Part shown: one piece after another, positions 17,924-26,813 of the stretch
Layout: every line of letters begins with the position of its first letter
How positions within the stretch are numbered: the stretch's first letter is position 1
Assembly: GCA_947625725.1 (NCBI GenBank)
Contig: CANQPI010000001.1
Span: 126,732-190,731, forward strand
From: an uncultured Clostridia bacterium
GTDB lineage: Bacteria > Bacillota > Clostridia > Christensenellales > CAG-314
Direction: 5' to 3'
DNA length: 64,000 nucleotides
Program-made: the position numbers and the translations under genes
Notes under the pieces: model-generated
Told to the model about the DNA's origin: nothing
Seen by the model: only the letters and a program-made list of their open reading frames with translations
Database searches by the model: none

Positions 17924-18874
17924 ATGGTAGACGGCAAAAAACAATGGAAGGCTTGGCTGTACCTGTCGCCCGTTATCATACTGACGTTGGTATTCACTGT
18001 CTGGCCGATAATCAACACCGTGCGTATCGCCTTTCTCGACGACTACACCTTGATGGACGACGTCGGCGGAATGACGTTCTCGGTGGGCATACATAACTTC
18101 GAAAAAGTCATCAACTATCCGGAGTTTCTCACCTGCCTCAAAAACACTCTGTTGCTCACGGTCATTACGGTACCCATTTCGACCTTTTTGGCATTGCTCA
18201 TTGCAGTATGCCTCAACTCCATCAAAGCGCTTAACAGATTGTTGCAAACTATCTACTTTTTGCCCTATGTCACCAACACCATAGCGATAGGTATCGTGTT
18301 CTCCACGATGTTCAGCATGGTCGGTACGGGCTTTGGCGGTGCGAACCCCTATGTCAGTACCGCAGGTATCATCAACAACATAATCGGCATTTTCGGTATC
18401 GAACCGGTCAATTGGGTCAACACGGGCTCAACTTATTGGGCAAATATGTTTGTAATGTGCGTGTACATCGTTTGGAACGCGTTGCCTTTCAAGATACTCA
18501 TTTTGCTGGGCGGTTTGCAAAGCGTCAACAAGCAGTACTACGACGCCGCCAAAGTGGACGGCACGGGTCGTGTGCGTACTTTCTTCCGTATCACCGTACC
18601 CATGCTCAGCCCCATGCTCGCCTATGTAGTTATCACGGGCTTTATCGGCGGTTTCAAAGAATACAGCAGCATCGTCGGTGTGTTCGGAGAGGAAATGGGA
18701 CCTGCCGGCAACGAGGGCGCGCTCAACACAATGGTAGGATTTATCAACCGCAACTTGATGAGCGGCTCTCCGAGAGAGGGCATTGCAAGTGCGGGCGCGA
18801 TACTTTTGTTTATCATAATTTTTGCCGTGACAATGCTCAACATGTATGTCAGCAAAAAGAGAGTTCACTACTAA
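17924..18874 (+). CDS. Sugar ABC transporter permease (MalF/UgpA type)
   Basis: This 316-residue inner-membrane protein has about six helices, starting with YLSPVIILTLVFTVWPIINTVRIAF. The EAA loop that contacts the ATPase is present as YYDAAKVDGTGRVRTFFRITVPMLSP (about 204-229). Gene order ATPase-permease-permease-binding protein fits a CUT1-type importer. GGAGGAG precedes ATG 17924 and overlaps the upstream gene's end. Confidence 0.93.
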   Translation: MVDGKKQWKAWLYLSPVIILTLVFTVWPIINTVRIAFLDDYTLMDDVGGMTFSVGIHNFEKVINYPEFLTCLKNTLLLTVITVPISTFLALLIAVCLNSIKALNRLLQTIYFLPYVTNTIAIGIVFSTMFSMVGTGFGGANPYVSTAGIINNIIGIFGIEPVNWVNTGSTYWANMFVMCVYIVWNALPFKILILLGGLQSVNKQYYDAAKVDGTGRVRTFFRITVPMLSPMLAYVVITGFIGGFKEYSSIVGVFGEEMGPAGNEGALNTMVGFINRNLMSGSPREGIASAGAILLFIIIFAVTMLNMYVSKKRVHY

Positions 18875-18885
18875 GGAGAGTTACT

Positions 18886-18936
18886 ATGACGCAAAACTTT
18901 TCGTACATAGCCGCAACGGCGGCTTTTCGGAGGTGA
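18886..18936 (+). CDS. Possible 16-codon leader peptide between the permease genes
   Basis: The frame from ATG 18886 has a good AAGGAGAG ribosome binding site, reads MTQNFSYIAATAAFRR and stops at the TGA in GGAGGTGA, which is also the ribosome binding site of the next permease. This arrangement would let translation of the mini-gene affect initiation downstream. It is too short to judge by sequence alone. Confidence 0.3.
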   Translation: MTQNFSYIAATAAFRR

Positions 18937-18940
18937 GTAT

Positions 18941-20104
18941 ATGACAAACTTGCTTTCTTTGTCCCAAGGCGGCACGGTCGCCCTCGGAGTAATATTCGGC
19001 ATAGTGATCCTGTTGGAACTCTGTTACATAGGTTATCTGTGCTATTTGCGCGCAACGGGTCGCAAACACTTTTCTTTGCGCCGCGAACGGCAAACGGCGA
19101 CCTCAGGCGTTGAAACCCAACCCGACGACGGCTTTGCCCTCACGACCGAGTCCCTCGGCGATACCAAGGCGCTTGGCAAAGGCGTAATGAAAGAGCGCAA
19201 TATCGAAACGGTAAAAAAGGTTCAAAAAGCCGTCAAAATTATCGTCAAGATATTGATTTACATTTTCTTGATAGCGGTGGCGGTCAGCGTTCTGTTCCCC
19301 TTCTATTGGATGATCATTTCGTCGTTGAAGTCCTACGACGAGTACGCATTGGAGGGTGAATTTGCCAGCCGCGTATCGCCTACGTTCTTTCCGCAAACGG
19401 TTTTGTGGAGCAACTACGCCGAGGCGTTCAAAACGGCAAATCTGGGCACTCTGTTCCTCAACACCGTGTTTGTGGGTGTTGTTTCCACGATACTGTCGCT
19501 TATCATAACCGTGCTTGCGGCGTTTGCCTTTGCTCGGTTGGAGTTTCGCGGCAAAAACGCGCTGTTTGCGGCGTTACTTGCCACAATGATGATCCCGGGC
19601 GAGTTGTTTACTATCACCAACTACGGCACGGTCACTAACATTCTCGGTTGGGGCAACACTTATACGGCGCTTATTGTACCATTCCTTGTCAGCGTATTCT
19701 ACGTCTATTTGTTGCGGCAAAACTTTTTGCAAATTCCCGACGAATTATATTACGCCGCCAAGGTGGACGGCACGAGCGACCTCAAATACCTGTGGAAAGT
19801 GATGATTCCTTTGGCGTTGCCAACGATCATTTCCATAACCATTCTCAAAATGATGGGTTCTTGGAACAGTTACATTTGGCCTCGCCTCGTTGCTAACGAC
19901 GAATTGCACCAACTTATCACCAACGGTCTGCGCGACACTCAATTCAACGTATATTTGCCCGACGGCTCGATCGATCAGGACAAAATCAACTATCCCGTGC
20001 AGATGGCGGCGGTAACATTGGTGTCGATACCATTGTTCCTTGTGTTTATATTCCTGCGCAAGTACATAATGAAAGGCGTCAGCCGCAGCGGACTCAAAGG
20101 TTAA
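18941..20104 (+). CDS. Sugar ABC transporter permease (MalG/UgpE type) with extra N-terminal helix
   Basis: The protein has 387 residues. The core (about 95-387) is a normal second permease: LIYIFLIAVAVSVLFPFYWMIISSLK as first helix and an EAA loop at LYYAAKVDGTSDLKYLWKVMIPLALP. The first about 95 residues are unusual: one membrane helix (about 10-32, TVALGVIFGIVILLELCYIG) and then a basic, polar linker. MalG-type permeases are normally about 275-300 residues, so this is a real extension. GGAGG lies 7 bases before ATG 18941. Similar single-helix extensions occur in PotC and RibU in this window. Confidence 0.92.
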   Translation: MTNLLSLSQGGTVALGVIFGIVILLELCYIGYLCYLRATGRKHFSLRRERQTATSGVETQPDDGFALTTESLGDTKALGKGVMKERNIETVKKVQKAVKIIVKILIYIFLIAVAVSVLFPFYWMIISSLKSYDEYALEGEFASRVSPTFFPQTVLWSNYAEAFKTANLGTLFLNTVFVGVVSTILSLIITVLAAFAFARLEFRGKNALFAALLATMMIPGELFTITNYGTVTNILGWGNTYTALIVPFLVSVFYVYLLRQNFLQIPDELYYAAKVDGTSDLKYLWKVMIPLALPTIISITILKMMGSWNSYIWPRLVANDELHQLITNGLRDTQFNVYLPDGSIDQDKINYPVQMAAVTLVSIPLFLVFIFLRKYIMKGVSRSGLKG

Positions 20105-20127
20105 AACTGTCTTGTACAGTTTTTATA
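20103..20127 (+). terminator. Weak terminator or attenuator before the binding-protein gene
   Basis: AAAACTGT, loop CTTGT, ACAGTTTTT. It lies between the last permease and the binding protein, where partial termination or mRNA processing often sets different expression levels. Confidence 0.5.
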
Positions 20128-20170
20128 GAGTAACATTTCAGCAACAAATATTCAAAAAAAGGAGAACTGT

Positions 20171-21637
20171 ATGAAAAAAACTATTGCAATCATTTTGGCA
20201 GTGCTGCTTGTCGTATCGGCGATATTCGTACTTGCCGCTTGCAAGCCAAATCGCAGAGCCGAATTTGTGCTTCCAGAGGGAGGCTACGACGGCAGTGCCG
20301 TTACCATCACTTTCATTTCGAGTATGGGACAGAGTTACGGCGTGCTTTTGGATGAATTTCTTGCAAGATTCAAGGAAATGTATCCCAACATAACCGTCGA
20401 TCACCAACGCGGCGGCGACTATGACAGCAACCGCGACGTCATCAAAACGCAATTGGGCAACAATCAAGCGCCCAACCTTGCGTTCTGCTACTCCGACCAC
20501 GTGGCTCTTTACAACAGATCCAAGGCGGTGGTGGCGCTGGACAGCCTGATCGAAAGCGACATCGAGCAAACTCGCGCCGACGGCACTAAGGAGAGATTGG
20601 GCTTGACCGACGCGCAAAAAGCCGACTTTATCCAAACCTACTACAACGAGGGCAAGGCTTTCGGCGACGACAAGATGTACATGATCCCGTTTGCAAAGTC
20701 CACCGAATTGATGTACTACAACAAGACTTCCTTCGATTCTTGGGAACTTCCCGTACCCGATCACTGGTTTGCCACCGACGGCAAGGAAGGTCTGCAAACA
20801 ACCGACCATACAAGTATGGAATATGCGCTTGCTTTCATCAAGGACAAAGACCCCAATTCCACTCCGTTGGGAGTTGACTCCGGCGCAAACTGGCTCATTA
20901 CTCTGTTTGAACAATTCCAAACGGGCTACACCAAGGCTACCGATCCTCATTATCTGTTTGACAACGAAGCCAACTACGACATTCTGACAACGCTTAGAAG
21001 ATGGTATCAAAACAACTGGTTTACCACCAGACAGTTGCTAAACGGCACTTACACCAGCACGTACTTTACGTCTTCAAGCAGCGACCAAGGCAAAAAGTCC
21101 TACATTTCCATAGGTTCTTCGGCAGGTGCGGCAAAGCAAGTTCCTGCCGAGAGCGCAAACTTCGACGTAGGCGTTACGATCATTCCGCAAAAAGAGGCAA
21201 ACACTCCCATTGCTCAATCCAAAGTTATTTCGCAAGGACCGAGCGTGTGCCTGTTCAACTCCGACAACCCGCAGGAAGTTGTAGCAAGTTGGTTGCTTGC
21301 CAAGTTCCTTGTTACCAATGCGGAGTTCGAAGCGCGCTACGGCATGGACGCAGGCTATTTGCCCGTAATTCAATCCGTACAGGATTTGGACGGTTACAAA
21401 CAAAAGTTGGACGAAGCCGACACCAAGGAAAACATGGCTGGTATGGCTGCCAAGTTGTGCTTGGAGTACAAAGACGCTTTGTTTGTTTCTCCCGCTTTCT
21501 ACGGTTCTTCCGAAGCCCGTGACCAAATGGACGTTTTGCTCAACAAATGCGTTATCGTAACGGGCAACAGCGCTGACGCTATCAGACAAGGCATCATTGC
21601 CGAGTTCAAAAACGCCCTTGCTATTTGCGAGTATTAG
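20171..21637 (+). CDS. Extracellular sugar-binding lipoprotein (solute-binding protein family 1)
   Basis: The protein has 488 residues. The signal ends in LAAC, with lipidated Cys24, so it is anchored outside. The mature part begins with a typical family 1 segment (VTITFISSMGQSYGVLLDEFLARFKEMYPNI), with many aromatic residues such as YYNKTSFDSWELPVPDHW that may stack on sugar rings. It captures substrate for the two permeases upstream. AAGGAG precedes ATG 20171. The ligand is not known; CUT1 systems usually carry oligosaccharides or glycerol phosphate. Confidence 0.92.
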   Translation: MKKTIAIILAVLLVVSAIFVLAACKPNRRAEFVLPEGGYDGSAVTITFISSMGQSYGVLLDEFLARFKEMYPNITVDHQRGGDYDSNRDVIKTQLGNNQAPNLAFCYSDHVALYNRSKAVVALDSLIESDIEQTRADGTKERLGLTDAQKADFIQTYYNEGKAFGDDKMYMIPFAKSTELMYYNKTSFDSWELPVPDHWFATDGKEGLQTTDHTSMEYALAFIKDKDPNSTPLGVDSGANWLITLFEQFQTGYTKATDPHYLFDNEANYDILTTLRRWYQNNWFTTRQLLNGTYTSTYFTSSSSDQGKKSYISIGSSAGAAKQVPAESANFDVGVTIIPQKEANTPIAQSKVISQGPSVCLFNSDNPQEVVASWLLAKFLVTNAEFEARYGMDAGYLPVIQSVQDLDGYKQKLDEADTKENMAGMAAKLCLEYKDALFVSPAFYGSSEARDQMDVLLNKCVIVTGNSADAIRQGIIAEFKNALAICEY

Positions 21638-21655
21638 TACGCGAGGTTATTCAAA

Positions 21656-23089
21656 ATGAAAAAAACAGCATTAGTTTTGGTCCTTTTGTTGGCGTTTGGC
21701 GCGTGCATTGGGTTGTTCGCGGCATGCGAGCCCAAGCCCGACCACGAACACACTTGGGTCAACGGCGTTTGCACACAGTGCGACGCCAAGTACGAGATTG
21801 TGGACTATGTTTCCCAACTCAAATTGGACGAAAATTCTGCCACAAAAAAATATACGACTAACAGCAATTTTGTCCGTATGTACATCGACGGCGACACAAC
21901 GCACTTCAACGTTCCGACAACGGCCGATCACCCCGACGGCGTACTCAAAGCGCGTTACCTTGCAGTCAACACTCCCGAATCTACGGGACAAGTAGAGCCC
22001 TACGGCAAGGTTGCGTCCAACTACACCAAGAAAAAGTTACAAGACGCGATCGCTAACGGTGGCGCGGTGCTTGTCGAGTCCGATACCGACGACGGCAAGT
22101 GGAACAACGACAGTTATGGCAGAACGACCGCTTGGGTATGGTACAAACCCGAGGCAAACGCCGATTGGCGCAACCTCAATTTGGAACTGCTTCAAGAGGG
22201 TTTGGGCTTCGGTTCTGACCCCAGCAGCAACCGCTACGGCGAAAAATGTCTTGCCGCGCTCAATCAAGCGATGCAGGCAAAACTTGTAGTTCACTCCGGC
22301 GTCAAGGACGAAAACTACTACTACGGTGCGGCGCAGGAGATCACCATCAAGGAACTCCGCACCAATTTTGAGAAATATGAACTTGTAAAAGTGGCGTTCG
22401 AGGGCTACGTAACGTCAAGTTACGACGGCACAAGTTACGTTCAGCAGTACGACGAGGAAGACGGCATTTCGTACGGCATTGCCGTGTACTACAACGGATC
22501 TGCTTCCGACATCAAGAAGGCTCTTTCTCCCGGCAGTCACGTCCGCGTGGTAGGCACTGCCCAAGACTTCAACGGCACTTGGCAAGTTTCCGGTTTGTCC
22601 TACAACATCATCAACACCAAAGACCCCAACAACACCATCAGGTTGGATACCGAAACTCACAATGTCGAACCTATGGAGTTGACGATCGATCAGTTCAATG
22701 CCAACAGAACGGTAGATGTGGTTGATCACACTGCGGAAGGCGAGGAAACCGTGTATGTTCCCAAGACTTATCCGACTCACACCTTGTTGGTGGGAACCAC
22801 GGTCAAGATGGTCAACCTTATCGTAGATCACACCTACACAACGCCGGACGGCACAAGTAAGGACGCTTTTACCCTGTACTGCAAGGACAGCAGCGGCAAG
22901 GAAATCACCGTTCGCACCGAAGTGCTGTTCAAGTGGAACGATCAAACTCAACGTAGCGAACTTGTTACCGCGGACGAATTCGAGGGTCAAACGATCACCG
23001 TTATCGGTATTGTCGATTGGTACAACTACAACAATCACAACGAATATCAACTCCGCATACTCGATTACAAAAACATAGTCATTATTTAA
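21656..23089 (+). CDS. Lipoprotein with staphylococcal-nuclease-like domain
   Basis: The protein has 477 residues and a lipobox LFAAC, Cys24. Residues about 75-220 resemble thermonuclease: RMYIDGDTTHF, KARYLAVNTPES, EPYGKVAS and NDSYGRTTAWVWY. In the S. aureus enzyme the motif RLLLVDTPE supplies Arg35, Asp40 and Glu43. Here the Arg and Glu are kept but the Asp40 position is Asn (VNTPE), and the YGR arginine (Arg87) is kept. Asp40 is a calcium ligand, so metal binding may be altered. The second half (about 230-477) holds one or two OB-like beta domains (VKVAFEGYVTSS..., GSHVRVVGTAQDFNGTWQV). It lies 18 bases after the binding protein, in the same operon. A role in extracellular nucleic-acid breakdown or binding is inferred. 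Confidence 0.82.
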   Translation: MKKTALVLVLLLAFGACIGLFAACEPKPDHEHTWVNGVCTQCDAKYEIVDYVSQLKLDENSATKKYTTNSNFVRMYIDGDTTHFNVPTTADHPDGVLKARYLAVNTPESTGQVEPYGKVASNYTKKKLQDAIANGGAVLVESDTDDGKWNNDSYGRTTAWVWYKPEANADWRNLNLELLQEGLGFGSDPSSNRYGEKCLAALNQAMQAKLVVHSGVKDENYYYGAAQEITIKELRTNFEKYELVKVAFEGYVTSSYDGTSYVQQYDEEDGISYGIAVYYNGSASDIKKALSPGSHVRVVGTAQDFNGTWQVSGLSYNIINTKDPNNTIRLDTETHNVEPMELTIDQFNANRTVDVVDHTAEGEETVYVPKTYPTHTLLVGTTVKMVNLIVDHTYTTPDGTSKDAFTLYCKDSSGKEITVRTEVLFKWNDQTQRSELVTADEFEGQTITVIGIVDWYNYNNHNEYQLRILDYKNIVII

Positions 23090-23145
23090 GACTGACAAAA
23101 GTATAAAAAGCGCAAAACGCTTAAAAATAAAAAAAGGAGAGTATT

Positions 23146-24840
23146 ATGAAGAAAAAAATTGCATTGTTACTTGCAGTAGTGCTGGTTGTGGCAACATTCG
23201 GAATGGTTCTTGCCGCTTGCGACAAGGGACCCTCTGCCGACGCACTCCAAGCGCTCCTCACAGAAGTAAACAAGTATCACCGCAGTGACCCCACGCTTAC
23301 CAATTCAAACTTCAATTTGATTGGTAGGATCTCCACGATCACCGACGAAGGCGAGGTAGAGGTAAACGTATCTTGGAAGTCCAGTTCTGACAAAATAACC
23401 ATTTCTTCCGAAATGAACGGCGCAGGTTTCTACACGGTTACTATTCCCGACCGTACAACTTTGACGGAAGATATCGATTATACCCTCACGGCAACTCTCG
23501 TTGACGCCAAGGGCAAAGAGTACAAGGATGCCGACGGCAAAACTTACTCCATAACATTCAGCAGAACCGTAACCGCCTCCGGCGCTGCCCAAGCGACTTT
23601 GACCTTTGACAGCATCACAAAGGCAACCACAGGCGAAGCGAATACCGACCAATACGGCTATGCAGGTTTCCTGTCCATTACTTGGCAGGAAAACGACGTT
23701 ACTTTCTTGAACGAAAAGGACGAGTCGTATAGCGCTTGCACCACAAGTTATATCAATCCTGCTCGTATCTATGCGTTCAGCAAGGTAGAAATATCCTACG
23801 TAAAGCCCATCAAGTACATCAAGCTCGAAACTCAAAGCGGTAATGAACAAGGACTTGACGGAGTGACTGTTGAGGGCGGTACGGTACAACGTGCCGAAAC
23901 TACCATCATCATTACGATGGATCAACCGGCAGAAAAAGTGACGTTTATCCCCAAAAAGCAATTGCGTATCTACACGGTCGACGTGTACACGGCAGAAGCG
24001 ACGCCGCCCGTTTTGCCCACGATTGACGACACTGTTTACGAAACCGAAGACGAGATTATCGCGGCTTTGAAACAACTCGAAAGCGGCAAGACTCTTTCCA
24101 ATGGACACACGTATACGTTGACGGGTACTATCGCCTCGATCGACACTAAGTATAATTCTCAATTTGGCAACATAACTGTTACTATAAATGTCGGCTCTGA
24201 GAACTACCCAATTCAATGCTTCCGTTTGGTAGGCGGTGAGGATTTGGCAGTCGGTGATACGATCACAGTTACAGGCGTTCTCAAAAACTACGATGGCAAA
24301 ATCGAATTTGACGCAAAATGCACCTATGTCAAAGGTGGCGGCAGTGATGTCGGCGGTGGCGACGACGATACGACTTTGACAAGTCCCGTTACTATCAAGA
24401 GCAATCAAACAACGACTACCAACCTTACAGGAACAAACGACAAGGATAAGTTCGATTTCACTTCCGGCAAAGGATTGTTCACTATCGTTGGCACAAAGGT
24501 AAGCGGCGGCAATAACGTCGGCATGAACAAAGACGGCACAGTCAGACTGTACAAAAACGGTACGACTACGCTCACCATCAGCATTGCACAAGGTTATGTG
24601 ATTGACAGCGTTACTATCAAGTACAAAACGGGCAACACTTATGGCGATACCATTGCTCCGCCCGTAATAATGGTGGGAGAAGACACTGTTAATGCAACAG
24701 GCGACGCTACGACCATTGAGGAATACATTTCTTCGCTAACGTGGAATATCAACGGTCAATCGTTTGTTATTACCAATACGGACACGGCAAATCAAGTTCA
24801 CATTGTTGAGATCATTGTGACTTGCCACCAAGCGGCGTAA
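23146..24840 (+). CDS. Lipoprotein with Ig-like and OB-like domains
   Basis: The protein has 564 residues and lipobox VLAAC, Cys25. The N-terminal part (about 30-145) looks like an atrophied bacterial Ig domain: N.NL.G.ISTITDEGEVEVNVSWKSSSDKITI. Residues about 150-285 are a beta-rich module. Residues about 300-395 are an OB-like unit (GTIASIDTKYNSQFGNITVTINVG...DTITVTGVLKNYDGKIEF) similar to those in the nuclease-like neighbour. A Gly/Asp linker GGGSDVGGGDDD leads to a C-terminal beta domain (about 410-564). The conserved OB pattern ties it to the preceding gene. GGAGAG precedes ATG 23146, and a strong terminator ends the cluster. No function is assigned. Confidence 0.8.
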   Translation: MKKKIALLLAVVLVVATFGMVLAACDKGPSADALQALLTEVNKYHRSDPTLTNSNFNLIGRISTITDEGEVEVNVSWKSSSDKITISSEMNGAGFYTVTIPDRTTLTEDIDYTLTATLVDAKGKEYKDADGKTYSITFSRTVTASGAAQATLTFDSITKATTGEANTDQYGYAGFLSITWQENDVTFLNEKDESYSACTTSYINPARIYAFSKVEISYVKPIKYIKLETQSGNEQGLDGVTVEGGTVQRAETTIIITMDQPAEKVTFIPKKQLRIYTVDVYTAEATPPVLPTIDDTVYETEDEIIAALKQLESGKTLSNGHTYTLTGTIASIDTKYNSQFGNITVTINVGSENYPIQCFRLVGGEDLAVGDTITVTGVLKNYDGKIEFDAKCTYVKGGGSDVGGGDDDTTLTSPVTIKSNQTTTTNLTGTNDKDKFDFTSGKGLFTIVGTKVSGGNNVGMNKDGTVRLYKNGTTTLTISIAQGYVIDSVTIKYKTGNTYGDTIAPPVIMVGEDTVNATGDATTIEEYISSLTWNINGQSFVITNTDTANQVHIVEIIVTCHQAA

Positions 24841-24898
24841 GTAATTGTATCTACGCGTAACGCGCATTGCCTTGCGCTTCGCGCAACTGCAAACTTTT

Positions 24899-24926
24899 GG
24901 ACTCCCGACCCCTCGGGAGTCCTTTT
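24899..24926 (+). terminator. Terminator of the ABC/lipoprotein operon
   Basis: GGACTCCCGA, loop CCCC, TCGGGAGTCC, then TTTTCTTTC. Downstream, CAAATTTCTTAA occurs twice as a direct repeat about 22 bases apart (about 24963 and 24985); the rest of 24927-25106 shows nothing clear. Confidence 0.9.
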
Positions 24927-25106
24927 CTTTCTCCTACACGCTTTATCTTCCCCATTTTATTACAAATTTCTTAAGCAAAACACAGCAAATTTCTTAAATG
25001 GTTTGACTTGTCCCTTTGTGCCGCATTGTCAAATTCCGTGCAACCCCTTGTATTTTTGCAGTTTTTTGTATTTGTTGTTGCGCCGCAAGGGGCAACGTGC
25101 GTTGTC

Positions 25107-25135
25107 TTGCATTTTGGCGCGTTTTGTGCTACACT
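25107..25135 (+). promoter_or_regulatory. Promoter of galK, placed for a leaderless mRNA
   Basis: TTGCAT, 17-base spacer, TACACT, with TGC before the -10 box. The -10 box ends only 8 bases before the ATG and no ribosome binding site is present. Confidence 0.65.
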
Positions 25136-25143
25136 GTGATTAT

Positions 25144-26391
25144 ATGCGATCATTCACCTACGCAAATCAAGTTTTGCCCTATCTCAACAGCCTTTACGGG
25201 CGCAAAAATATCGCCGAGTTTCGCCGTTACGACGCTGCTATCAAAGAGTTCGGACGCGTTTTCGGCGGCAAAAGCCTCGGCTTTGTCAGTGCGCCGGGGC
25301 GCGTGGAGTTTATCGGCAATCATTTGGACCACAACGGCGGCAAGGTAATTGCCTGTACCGTCAATTTGGATATCGTCGCGGCGTTTGCCCCCACCGACAA
25401 CAACGTCATTCGCATTGCAGGCAAGGGGCGTAGCACGCTTCGCGTTCCCGTGGGCGATTTTGAGCCCTGTTTCGGCAGTGCGGGACTTATCAAAGGCGTG
25501 GTGCAGTACCTGTCCGAGCATGGTTATTCCGTGGGCGGATTTGACGCCTACACCGATTCGACTATCCCCACGGGCGCGGGTATCAGCAGTAGCGCGGCGT
25601 TCGAATTGGCTGTCGGTACTATCCTTTCCGAGTTGTACAACGGCGGCGGTATTCCCTCCGACGTTCTTGCGCGCGCGGGACAGTTTGCGGAAAACGTGTT
25701 TTTTTCCAAACCGTGCGGACTTTTGGATCAAAGCGTAATCGCGATCGGCGGCGTTGTGGCGTTGGACTTTTCCGACGGCTTGCGCTATACCCGTCTGGAT
25801 GGCAATTTGGACGGTTTGTCCCTTGCGCTTGTAAACAGCGGCGGCAGTCATGCGTTCCTGTCCGAGATGTATGCGGCTATTCCCGCCGATATGCGCGCCG
25901 TAGCCCGTTTTTTCGGACGCGAGCGGTTAATAGATTTGCCGCCCGACGAGTTTTTTGCCCGCTACTATCAAGCGGCAAAGTCCGTCGGCGAGGACAAGGT
26001 TTTGCGCGCCAAACACTTTTTTGACGAACTTGCGCGCGTCGAGCAAATGCAGACCGCGCTTTGCGGCGACGGGACGTCTGACGGCAGCGGCATTGTCCCC
26101 GATCGCGCAAAAATTCTTTCTCTCATTAACGATTCGGGCGACAGCAGCCTCACCCAACTGAAAAATTGCGCCGTCAACGCCGACGACACGGCGATAGCCG
26201 ACATTGTTGCATTTGCCCGTTCTGTTTGTCCCTGCGCCGCGCGCGTACACGGAGGCGGATTTGCGGGCACGGTGCTTTGCGTTGTACCCGACGAGTACTT
26301 TGGCGTGTTTTTCTCCGAAGCCACCGCCAAGTACGGGAGCGACAGAGTGTTGCCGTTGCGCTTGCGCTTTGTCGGCGCAACCGTCTTGTGA
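25144..26391 (+). CDS. galK: Galactokinase (GHMP kinase)
   Basis: Galactokinase phosphorylates galactose at C1, the first step of the Leloir pathway. The 415-residue protein has the family signature SAPGRVEFIGNHLDHNGG near residue 48, the GHMP ATP-binding loop PTGAGISSSAAFELA (about 143-157), GLLDQS with the catalytic Asp, and the C-terminal VHGGGFAGTVL motif. ATG 25144 is chosen because the family motif starts at normal distance from it and a promoter lies directly upstream; the longer frame would run through that promoter. Another GHMP sugar kinase is possible but GNHLDHNGG favours galactokinase. No other Leloir gene is nearby. Confidence 0.9.
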   Translation: MRSFTYANQVLPYLNSLYGRKNIAEFRRYDAAIKEFGRVFGGKSLGFVSAPGRVEFIGNHLDHNGGKVIACTVNLDIVAAFAPTDNNVIRIAGKGRSTLRVPVGDFEPCFGSAGLIKGVVQYLSEHGYSVGGFDAYTDSTIPTGAGISSSAAFELAVGTILSELYNGGGIPSDVLARAGQFAENVFFSKPCGLLDQSVIAIGGVVALDFSDGLRYTRLDGNLDGLSLALVNSGGSHAFLSEMYAAIPADMRAVARFFGRERLIDLPPDEFFARYYQAAKSVGEDKVLRAKHFFDELARVEQMQTALCGDGTSDGSGIVPDRAKILSLINDSGDSSLTQLKNCAVNADDTAIADIVAFARSVCPCAARVHGGGFAGTVLCVVPDEYFGVFFSEATAKYGSDRVLPLRLRFVGATVL

Positions 26392-26512
26392 GGGCATATA
26401 GGCGTCGCAATGCTGTGTTAAACGTGCGCCCCGCTCAGTCGCACGTCGTTGTACGCGCCTCCCGCCGCCCCGCCCGTTTGTCTTGCCTTTCTCGCTTCTA
26501 TGCCCTCACAAG
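26385..26512 (+). repeat. 128-bp element bounded by a 14-bp inverted repeat at the galK stop
   Basis: CTTGTGAGGGCATA (26385-26398) contains the galK stop codon; its perfect complement is at 26499-26512. The centre is GC-rich with no reading frame of note. Confidence 0.6.
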
Positions 26513-26593
26513 GGGTATATTTTTGTATTTTGCCCTTTTGCTTTGACCGATTTTGCAATGCTTTGTTAAACGACCGCCCCGCCCGTTTGTCTT
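26407..26593 (+). repeat. Shuffled direct repeats downstream of galK
   Basis: GCAATGCTGTGTTAAACG (26407) recurs as GCAATGCTTTGTTAAACG (26555), and CGCCCCGCCCGTTTGTCTT occurs at about 26466 and 26575. No gene is supported in 26392-26767. Confidence 0.6.
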
Positions 26594-26719
26594 TCGCGAG
26601 GTTGGTGCTTTTGGGGGAGTATTTCGACGATACGGAAGATGAGTTTTGTCATCAAAAGTAAATTAAAAATTGTTATTCCTCTCCCGCCTCTCCATATTTT
26701 CTGCACATTTTTAATCATT

Positions 26720-26803
26720 CCTCTGCATATTGTCCCGATAAAATATGCAGAGAATTGCATATTGCGGTTGACTTTCTGCACATTTTTGGATATACTATAT
26801 GCA
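26720..26803 (+). promoter_or_regulatory. Fic gene promoter with repeated ATATGCAGAG operator-like sites
   Basis: The promoter is TTGACT (26768-26773), 17-base spacer, TATACT (26791-26796). The box CTCTGCATAT / ATATGCAGAG occurs as an inverted pair at about 26721 and 26747, and again directly over the transcription start (about 26797). TCTGCACATTTTT also occurs twice (about 26699 and 26776). This suggests a repressor-controlled start. Confidence 0.6.
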
Positions 26804-26813
26804 GAGGTGTATC

